Assembly (NCBI GenBank): GCA_036320915.1 | Contig: JAXBDG010000004.1 | Span: 2,790,001 to 2,854,000 of the forward strand | Length of the DNA: 64,000 nucleotides | Direction: 5' to 3' | From: Linnemannia elongata | Lineage: Eukaryota; Mortierellomycota; Mortierellomycetes; Mortierellales; Mortierellaceae | Shown here: in pieces, positions 55,073 through 64,000 of the stretch | Layout of the letters: every line of letters begins with the position of its first letter | How positions within the stretch are numbered: the first letter of the stretch is position 1 | Notes under the pieces: generated by a model | Told to the model about the DNA's origin: nothing | Databases searched by the model: none | Seen by the model: only the letters and a program-made list of their open reading frames with translations | Translations under genes and position numbers: made by a program

Positions 55073-58000
55073 TTAGACATCGACGCTGTCGGCGTACTCG
55101 GAAATGACACGGGTCAAATGCGCATACCTACCATTAAGAAAAGAGTTTTTGAACAGTGTGAGACGAGTGATCCTTCCATGTAACAAAAAAACGGTGGCGA
55201 GAAAGTATAATATGTGAGAGGGAGTTCTTACATGGCCTCCATGACTTGGTCCCGCGTCTCTTGAAGATTCATAGGGACATCCGTATCTACCGCCGCCGCC
55301 GTCACCACCGTCGAGAAATCATCCATATTCACATCCATTTCTAACTAATGTTTTCACACCACGAAGAGCAAGAAGGGTTAGCAGACAGAGATGGTAAAGA
55401 GGTAGGACAGTGCTAGGAGGATCGAGTGAAAAATGGACACAGCGTACGCTGGAGTCGAAGACGGGGACATGGGAAGCTGTATGATCTTGCCCTTGGACCG
55501 ACATGACATCGATTGGTTCTGACTGGGCATAAAGTCGGGCAACGTTTTCTTTCCCGTCCAACAGTGGAGCGAACCCTAGACACGATGTTCCTACAAATAC
55601 GCGAAATATTTCTGATCAGTGGGATCTTTTGCGTCAATCGATCTTGTGGGTCAATAGGGAGAACTTGAGTTGAGGTGTGTGCGTGTGTGCTTACCGAAGC
55701 GAGAGGCGATGGTCTCCTCCATAATCATAATGCTATGTGTGGTCAAGAGGAGTGCAGAGGTTTGAGTGATCAGGTGGGGGTTGTGGTCGTCTTGTACTGG
55801 GGATACCCGGTGGGCAAAAGAGGGTGCATACCTGACGAGCGCGTCATATCTGTTGGCAACCGATCGCAAGCAAACCTAAAGTTTTATCAATCAAAGATTA
55901 GACAAAAAGATCAGAGTACAGTAAAAAGCAACATATCACTCATAAAATACCCCAGGCGCCACCATTGTTGTTTTACCTTGGCGTGACAGCTGGCGACGTT
56001 GAGGAGGGTGGACATGGTAGAGAGGCTGGAGAGGCTGTTGATATCAGATCTAGAAGCCTTCTTGCGCATCACTTGAAAGTATGCCCTGAGTAGCTGCTCG
56101 CAGTCTGTTGACAGTCTAGTTTCAGTAGATAAGGAAGGTATACGAAGGACTCAGATCCTCTTTCATTGATCAGTTACCTACTCTCTCTGGATGCAGTGGG
56201 AAGCAGAAAAAAAACGGTTTCCTACCTCACTTGAATAGTGGATGCGATCTGCACATACTATTAGGTTACGCGAGGGATGGTTAGATCATAAGAAAATTAT
56301 GCACTGTTTTTCCCAAGAAGGGCAGAAACACCAACGAAGTGCTTTCTTACCTGAGAGAGATCCTCACGACTCAACTGCCTGCTCGGTCCACCATCTTCCT
56401 CGTCATCTTGCATATGTCGTCGAAGAGTGTGTGTGGCAACTGACAACGCGACATCCGAGACCGCATCCAGCTCATGCTGTCCAACCACAATGTCAAATTT
56501 CCTGACGTTCATTCAAAAAGAACCATAAATGATCGAGAATAAGAATATTATTACAAACGTCAACCAAACTTGCAAACAATCGCGAAAATGTCTTTGTATA
56601 AGATAATTACTCGTTCAACGGAACTCTATGGGCGGGTCCAGTGATATCCTCGTCAAAGATCGAATCGGTAGACTTGGACTTTTTCGAAGGGAGATAGAAG
56701 GATGTATGTGTCGCCCAACAACAGCAGATAAGGTCCAACTGTTGTGACAAGTTATCTCTCTGGATTCCAATGTCACTCCCGTCCACCGTTGTGAGAACTA
56801 AGCAGGACGTGCGGGGTGTGTGAGTAAAAAATAAGGTATGCCCGCTTGCACAGTAATGCACTGAATATAGCATTAAGGTTGTTGTTACCTGGGATGATTT
56901 GTGCCTGAGCCTTCTTGTCCAACTGATCCAGTTCAAACAGCACGATCCCATCCTTGGCGGTGCTCATCTCAGAGCCTATTTCAGTGAGAAGCAATTAGCA
57001 ACATTAGCCTTCGTTGCCTTTACGTCTACTCCCATGTGCATACAAACTCACAGTCCAAGTGATTACTTCGGATCTCGCCCGTGCTTGACTCTTTAGGCTG
57101 GCGGAGGCTGTAGAGTTCCTTGCGAATCGTCTCCTCTCCATGATCCCAAAAAATGTAGCTATAGCACGTGGTAAGCACACACATACAAAAGGGAGAGTCA
57201 GTCGCGTCGTTTTCATCTCCAAGTATGAAGTGCTGATAAAGAGCAACAAAAACGAGGTGTGTTTACCTCTTCAGAGCGGCCATGCTTGCCATGAGAGCAG
57301 GCACAATCGTGTCTCGTCCATTCATCACCACCAAAACATGGATGGATCGTCGAATGGAGGTAGTTTCCTTCTCAACAACTTGGTTCCTGGAGTCACTTGG
57401 GGCTACAGACACGGCACTGCGTTGGATAAAACGATGAAGCGCGTTACTCCAAAGATCAAACGTGAACAAACAACATTGGCAGTCGTGTCAGGAAGGATGT
57501 ACATACCTGAGCAGGAGGGCCAGCTTGAGCTTTCGATAGATACCCAAAGGAACAATGCCATCTACGATCAAACACAGCAAGAGTATCAGTTCCCTACTCC
57601 AACTCGCAAACATTTTTTCTCAAACCAACAAAAAAAAAACATCAATGAGACTCACCCAAGAGATCAACAATGGCCTGGCTAGTGTTCCACGGGGACATGT
57701 TGGATGTAACGATCGCTGTAATGGTCTCCGAAAGAGTCTCATGATCACGGCGGTTAGGTAAATGTATCAAGTTATTGACATCCATCTGGATCCCGTGCAA
57801 GTAAGTCTCTTGGTTCTTCTCTGGGAATGCGCGGTAAACTCTCCCGATCAGTTGGATATGCTGTCCCAACTTAGCACTGCCCGCCAAGTCGTCTTTGGGA
57901 CAAAAGAAAAGAGGTTGTTAGACAAGATAGGTTGAGTCAATACACCAGAGGAAAAGTGACAAAGGCAGTTGCATATAGGTACCTTGCAGTAGGAGCTCCA

Positions 58001-59832
58001 TTTGGTTGACAAAGCAACCGTCAGCTTGGTGAGCACCGAGACATTCCACTGTGACATTTTGTTGCTCTATTGGATGAGAACAAAGATCGATGTCAGACTC
58101 GGCTGATGATGCTGCTTGCAAACTCTCACAAGTATTACCAACACCCGTGAGATCAACTGTACTTATGTACACTCGGTCAAGAACTGACTCGGGCATCTCC
58201 AAATCGCAATGGCTGCAAGTGAGATCAATATTCAAGAGAGTGGCACTATGGGGCGTATAAAACGAGAAGCGAGTAGGGGTGTCAAGACAAACACATTTTG
58301 CAGTCTCCTATCCCACTTCGGCCAACAGTAATGAGGGCTACTTACTCGGTGCCAGTCTCCATGAATCCACCATCCTCAGCGCGCTTAATGATCCGATGGC
58401 GAGGTGAAGAGGGTGTGAAATGGAGGTAGTTCCTGTTGTTGCAACGAGGATTGACGCACAAAAACGTCTGCGAGTATCTATTGGGGTCGTTGTCAAGGTG
58501 CTTGGTTGAGGATGCGTATCCCACTTTTTGCTTGTTCAAAATACAGATGAGTATGTTCACTACAGCACTTACATGATATGCTCGATCAAGGATACCGAAG
58601 TGACTCGTGCAGAGAGTGTCACAAAACCTGAATAGCTGCTCTTGAGCTGAGCAATGTCCTCTCTCGAGAACATGACCGTCGAAGCAATCAACGGCAAGTG
58701 ACACCTACAGTGAGTTACAAAAACAATGTAGCCAGATGTCGCATCAACCATACAATTTACATTTCATTTTGTTCACCTCACTCACACCCTGCATGCATCA
58801 TGTTGACTTACTCTCGAAAACTCGGCGGGAGGTACTTGACCCGCAAACAAACCCTAACCTGTTCAGCCAATAGCGAGTGATCTTCAAGATTCATAAACTG
58901 CTGCAATAGTTGACAACAAACAAGATGAACATTCGGTTCGATCGCTTCGAGATCGCACAGGAGCCTGTTCCCAAGGGTTGCGCAGTTCTGTAAGAGCTCA
59001 AGTGGATCTATGGTCAACCTGATTATATATCGCGAGATGGATCCTCTAGTCTTGTAGGACGATGGTCAAGAAAGACAAGGAAATAGCTGTGAGAAGAGAG
59101 AGCCGAGATGAGAATACACTATCGTTACGGACTGGTAGTGCGTGTTAGCTACCTCGACTTTAGTCATGTTCGACTCTGAGATGGCTTGTCGGATATGCAT
59201 CATATGGTGCTGAGTGATATCTACACCATCCACCAGCCAAAAAGAACAGCCAAAAAAGTAAAAAGTCAGTATACGCCACCAAAATTCGAACGTACTTTCA
59301 CTGTAGATGGGGAACTGAAAGCGTGTTCTTACAGAGTTTGATTTGTTCCTGCAGGGGCAGTTGTTCAGGGTCCGGTGGCAGGACATGCTCGTCCGCCGGG
59401 TGGATCCTGTCAGGATGGTTCCTCCTCTACTCACAAGTCCGCCACAAGTCAACACCCAGTGTCAACAAAAAAAATAGTATATTTTAGAAAAACCAATCAG
59501 ACTAACTCGTCTCCCTCCATCGTTCACAAGAGAAAAAAAAGGTACGAGGAAAAAGATACATGACGCCACCAAACCTGTTCATGGCGCCTGCGAGCATTAG
59601 CAGCCGAAGGGTGAGGACACATGAACTGCTCTCGAAGAGACTTGGTGGTGGTTTGAATGGATGAGGGGAAAGAAAAGTCTGATGAGGAAGCGAGTGATGG
59701 GACTCGTGAGTCGAGATGGGTGGTGCAGTATCCTGAGTCAGCTATCGAGGAGTCAGTTTCGTGAGCATCCTGCTCCTGGCTCTGGCTGCTGGCCGGAGAG
59801 GCGAAAGGATGGTTGCGAGGCAGGGCAGCCAT
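55073..59832 (-). CDS. MCM-fold protein with degenerate ATPase motifs, MCMDC2-like
   Basis: Twenty-one exons, from the ATG at 59832 to TAA at 55073-55075: 59832-59575, 59426-59333, 59220-59153, 59050-58812, 58704-58573, 58477-58346, 58245-57983, 57892-57656, 57561-57507, 57416-57267, 57158-57052, 56975-56889, 56797-56611, 56501-56351, 56257-56226, 56115-55977, 55875-55832, 55732-55695, 55590-55448, 55344-55232, 55127-55073. They sum to 907 residues with every phase matching. The N-terminal MCM domain includes IRLTIDPLELLQNCATLGNR and an interrupted zinc finger (C271, C276, C318, C321). MSPWNTSQAIVDLLG leads into the AAA+ region. Its Walker A position reads SIHVLVVMNGRDTIVPALMA, with no GKS/T. 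The Walker B position reads DGIVLFELDQLDKKAQAQII instead of IDEFDKM. The C-terminal MCM helices follow (LSTDCEQLLRAYFQVMRKKA; MIMEETIASRFG). Loss of both motifs with retained fold matches MCMDC2, a meiotic recombination factor in animals. Function here is inference. Confidence 0.8.
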
Positions 59833-59966
59833 GGTTTGCGTACTGTTGGGCGGGGTATGTCGCCGTTTCTTGGTGGGATGGCGAATAAGTTGAAGAAAAA
59901 ACGGAGAAAAACGTGCGATATAAGATTTTTATTATTTTTTGCCACCAAACTGCGACTGCTACAGCC

Positions 59967-62488
59967 CTAAGCTTGATTCTCTTTGTCGTGCACCAGCTCC
60001 TTTGCATGTAACTGTACACTGTTACTATGCACTTTCTTGACCATTCTACAAGCACACACGAAGAATAGAAAAGTATGTTAGCATTACTGTTATGGTCGAG
60101 TTAGTGAAGAATGAAATGAGGCAGAATATGAAGACATACCCTGACCCAAATCCTGTGCCCAGAAGGGCCGCTGCACCAAGAGTCGTCTGCCAGAGGTTTA
60201 GTCCGAGTTCTTGACTGTACCACCGCTTATTTTCCTTGTCATCGCCTGCATCAATGTCAAGATCGCAGTTGTTTTCTCCTTTGTTGGCCAAGGTTCCTCC
60301 GGACATATTCTTGAACGAGTAGGACCTTGCCGAATTGTTTTGACTGGAGCAGGACGGTTGGTTGGTGCCAACTGGTCGCAAGGGGGATGAACCTCGGATA
60401 AGAATCCCAGCACGAAGACCGACATGGAGCGGTGGGCACATTGTTCCTGCCATGCCGACCCTTGATACCGAAACATGTGATGCCAACGAGCGTTGGTCCA
60501 GAGCCCTCGAAAAGAATCCTTGATGGGGTTCAGGAATAGGGCACCGTCTTCTGCGCGTCCGAGAGGGTGTAGATGCTCCTGAACTGGAAGGTGATGAATG
60601 GGGCGATGACGAACGAGACGAGAGCGACGATGAGTGCCCATCTCCCGACTTTAGGGGTGGCTCCTTGGCTGCATGGTCCAGAATTGACTGTGCCTTGACA
60701 CTCCAGGAGACATATCTTGTTGCCAGGAGTGATGAGGGGCCTTGTAGGACTTTGTTTGCGACAGAATCTGGCGGAGTGTGTGATTTGGAATGATGTGGCG
60801 AATGGAGAGGAGTGGTCGATCCAGAGAATGTCGGGTCACTGCTGTTGAGCGTTGTCGATTCGATGTCATAATAGTGTTCACGCATGGGCTGGCCTGTGGA
60901 AAGAATTCCTCTGTGGTAGACCTTCTTTTGCCGTCCTGGCTCAGAGTCCGAAGATGCGCTGTCATAGTCTCTCGAGATGGGAGTGATGGCACCGTGAAAG
61001 TAGTGAGGCGAAAGGTCACCGAGGATGGATTCAGGGTTTGAAGGGCGAAGGTGGGGTGAGCTTGAGGAGGAGTAGTAGAGGTGGGTTGGTGAGGCAGGAA
61101 CGAGAGGGGATGATCGTTGGGATCGGGTGTCGACAGTGTAGATCTTTCTTGGACGGTTGCGCCTCTGTCTAAACCTTGGCCGTGGTCCCGAAGAAAGCAG
61201 TGTTGACAGACTAATAATAGGAATCATGAGGTTAAAGCATAGTTAATATATGCATGAAGCAGCAAGCGACATGTTGCTTGCGTGGCACAAGAAAGACATA
61301 AGACAGGCGACCATTGGCCATTCATGGTCCATCGTCCATATATATGTGATGAGGTGGTGATGCGGGTGACCAATCAGCGTCTAGATATGGGAAACGGCTG
61401 TTTTTTATTTCATTCACACCCATCATCGACCCAGTCAGCCATACCAAGGCCAGGGACACAAACGCAAAAAAGTAAGGGGGTGGTAAAAAAAAAACAAGAG
61501 GACATGTCGCGATGTTGTTGCGTTCTGTCATCTTCTGTGGCACCAACCTCCACAAGTGGTTACACTCGTCTCTTCTTTGTCTTTTTTTCCTTTTCGGCCA
61601 CCTGTCTCATGTCAAAAGACAGAAGGTCAAAGCCCAGTAAAGATAAGACCAGAGAGAGAGGAGGGAGAGAGAGAACAATGCAATGCGGGGAAGGGGTAAA
61701 GACAGGATAATATCAAGAAGAAAGTGTAGCGTAATAGGGGTAACTTTTATTTCCTTACCTGGCGCGAAGGGCTTCCTCTGCCTGCTCCTGTTCCTGCGAG
61801 GAATGATGGGATGACGAGGACGATGAGGCGGGCAAGCTGGCGTAATCTCCTTTACCAGCAAAGGCAAGCGGTCTGCCCTGAGGATGTGGATGATGTTGCT
61901 GCTGATATGAATGTTGATTGTGGTATTGGAGATGTTGTTGGTGGTGAAGCTGTTGCTGTTGGTACTGGTGCTGGAGGAGCTCTTCTTCGTCATTGTAGTA
62001 AGGAGGCGAGTCATAGATCATGTCATCTTCCCCGTCCATGTCAGAGTAGTCGATTTCAGAGTAGTCGTCCTCCAGGAGTTCTCTCGCCGAGAGAGAAATC
62101 CACGAGCCTGTCGGGTTTACATTTTATTTTTTTCATGAGATGGAGCACATGGTTAGATATCGTTTGCATAACTCTTTGCAACCAAAAGTACACAGATGGT
62201 GGTTTGTTGAACTGCGGAAACTGTGAAAGAACAAGTATGAGTCGAGCCGTGACCACACTGGCATGTTATAGAGTAAGTATCAGGGGAGTGCAAGTAATGG
62301 TGATAGGGAGAAGTGAACTTGCCTTCACCGCAGGGCGAGCCTGTGCCGGAGAGGACTTGTAGCCTAGGGGAGGGGACGGCAGAAGGGTGGTTGGATGGTT
62401 CGAGGTAGTCTGCTGTATCAGGAAAGAGGAATGCAGAGGCCGTTCGTGACCTGTGGACGTTCTTTCCGTGGGCTGCTGAGGTCGACAT
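59967..62488 (-). CDS. Disordered protein with a C-terminal hydrophobic segment
   Basis: Four exons: 62488-62323, 62107-61759, 61210-60140 and 60045-59967, giving 554 residues with consistent phases. Intron 1 begins GCAAGT, a GC-AG donor in perfect AG|GCAAGT context. The N-terminal half contains an acidic patch (ELLEDDYSEIDYSDMDGEDD) and a Q/H-rich stretch. The middle is Ser/Pro-rich and basic. Near the C terminus LNLWQTTLGAAALLGTGFGS is hydrophobic, short and glycine-rich. Only about 30 polar residues follow, so a tail-anchored or single-span membrane protein is possible. No family is recognised. The stop lies only 134 bp upstream of the MCMDC2-like start on the same strand, an unusually tight gap for this window. 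Confidence 0.7.
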
Positions 62489-62582
62489 GTTGCAGTCGTC
62501 GCTGTTATCTGTTTGTTGTTGTATTATGGTAGGTGAAGAAGGTGAGAAGTTGTTGGAAATAGTCGTTGTGTTGGTTACTGTT

Positions 62583-62618
<36 letters not shown>

Positions 62619-63900
62619 AAGGGAGAGGGGGAGAGAGAAGTGAAGTGAAGCGAAGAACAATGGGAGACAAAATAAGTGGGGCAGAGGGTAACAAAGAGAG
62701 AGGGGGAGAGAGAGAGCTAGAGTGGTGGTGACTGCGTTCTGCGGGGTCAAGTGGGCGAAGTGAGCAGGGAGACTGTCGGAGAGTGAGAGAGTTGTGTCTA
62801 TTAAGTATGTGTAATTGTGTGTATGTAGGGTGTGTGTACAAGGTGTAGATGGAGGTTTGATTAAAAGCACAAAAAAAAGAAGAGATGGTAGTAGTAGTAG
62901 TAGTAGTAGTTGTGATGATGATGATGATGAATGAATGAAAGAAGGAAACAAAGTCGTGAAGAAGAGAAGGCAAACAAAGAAAAAAGAAAAGGAACCCCAG
63001 CAAAAAAAGGAAAAAAAAAGAAAATATGAAGTACCGTGAAAGGAAAAGTGAAAGGGGTGAAGAAACGTAAAGAGAGCAGAGGGAAAACCTTTTTGTCATC
63101 GTGCGACACAGAACTGACCTGTTGAAATTGAGGGAGGAACGGAGGAACAGGGAACGAGAAGGGCAGATGACCTTCTTTTTTTTCATTATTTAGTCCATAT
63201 ACTGCTGCAGCCCTTCTCCACGAATCCACGAATAATAACGAATGGCCTTCTGTACAGTACTGCGGTTTAGTAACAACTCTCTTTCACTACTACGCACACT
63301 TAATGAATGTGCGCCACGGGTTGTCTTGTAACCAACACAACACGCTAGCACAGATATAGGGCTTGAGCTTTTTGCTCTGCTTTTCTTTATGGGCAGGGTT
63401 TGTCTCAATTGGTCAGTCAATTAGCTAGAGAGGCTTTGCTTGCAAGTAAAGGAGAATACTACCTGTGGTGGTGGTGACGATAATGATGATGATGATGAAA
63501 GTGCTTTGCAATTACGGGTTATTCTTGATATCTGATGTGCTTGTAAGATATCCTCTCTGTTCTAAGTTCTCGATTGTTGCGAGCAGTTGACAAAGAGAAG
63601 AAGCAAGGAACAAACAGAGAGCGACAAATGAGCACAAATGTGGCGAGGTCTTATAGTACATGAGATAGGGGTCAGTAATAAAGGAGAAAAGAAGAAGGAA
63701 GGACAGCAATTGAAATGAGCAAGACTGCAAGTGTGCGTGCGGTGCATGGGCCTTCTTTTCTTTCTTCTTTGCTTTATATGGATCCCCTGCCTGACTGATA
63801 TCCATGTCATCTATACTCAATTTGATGTTATTATCATAGTCAAAGTAGCAAATTCACAAATGCCAAGCAAATCTAAGCGACTCAGCAAGTCGACAGTTTG

Positions 63901-63949
<49 letters not shown>

Positions 63950-64000
63950 TGCGCCCGACTGTCGTCAGGACTCGCTTTTGCCTTGGCTTAGTTCATCCTT
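62489..64000. other. Upstream region of the 554-residue gene, microsatellite-rich
   Basis: It contains GA repeats (about 62585-62612), pyrimidine-rich sequence on the minus strand to about 63180, adjoining TAG and GAT trinucleotide runs (about 62885-62930) and a CT run (about 63906-63946). The part nearest 62488 is probably the promoter and leader. No second gene is supportable before the window end. Confidence 0.4.

Overview
The window looks like chromosomal DNA from an early-diverging filamentous fungus, most likely a Mortierella-type (Mortierellomycota) genome. This rests on short GT-AG introns, mostly 50-110 nt, with frequent GTAAGT/GTATGT donors. Genes are separated by long pyrimidine- or purine-rich spacers full of microsatellites and homopolymers. 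There is also a large single-exon NACHT/pentapeptide/WD40 protein of a kind I associate with that group. The taxonomic call is inference; no rRNA or mitochondrial marker is present. I found no tRNA, rRNA, CRISPR array or intact transposon.

Layout. (1) 1-8 kb: the first exon of an unrecognised minus-strand gene (685-985), then about 7 kb without a supportable gene. (2) 8.0-13.3 kb: a 1762-residue NACHT/pentapeptide/14-blade WD40 protein, minus strand. (3) 13.3-16.2 kb: spacer with a cluster of CACAGGG dyads between T-tracts. (4) 16.2-19.0 kb: a three-exon bZIP factor. Correct splicing creates a transmembrane segment, giving an ATF6-like, membrane-tethered architecture. (5) 19-28 kb: mostly spacer with two decayed gene pieces, a ubiquitin-specific protease 3' end that has lost its catalytic His and a protein-kinase-like locus with disrupted frames. 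(6) 28.4-31.4 kb: a small orphan protein and a GPR1/FUN34/YaaH-type acetate/ammonium transporter. (7) 35.0-43.2 kb: a DAL5-type MFS permease, a class I glutamine amidotransferase-like enzyme, ribosomal protein uL13 (RPL16) and the Obg-like ATPase OLA1, all on the plus strand. (8) 44.5-51.8 kb: a small acidic ORF; a nine-exon acyl-CoA synthetase-like gene with eroded motifs, a 10-nt microexon and no C-terminal subdomain; and an Sqs1-like R3H/G-patch protein transcribed divergently from it. (9) 53.1-53.9 kb: a truncated second copy of the 3' end of the NACHT-WD40 gene with its 3' flank. (10) 55.1-59.8 kb: a 21-exon MCM-fold gene with degenerate Walker motifs, resembling the meiotic protein MCMDC2. 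(11) 60.0-62.5 kb: a disordered protein with one C-terminal hydrophobic segment and a GC-AG intron. (12) 62.5-64 kb: spacer.

The exon models for the bZIP, transporter, permease, amidotransferase, OLA1, acyl-CoA synthetase-like, Sqs1-like, MCMDC2-like and 554-residue genes were built by hand. Each gives an uninterrupted frame with consistent intron phases, which is good internal evidence, but none has transcript support here. The genes are ordinary chromosomal neighbours with no operon logic. The most unusual items are the membrane-tethered bZIP, the MCMDC2-like gene, the eroded acyl-CoA synthetase and the duplicated NACHT-WD40 tail.
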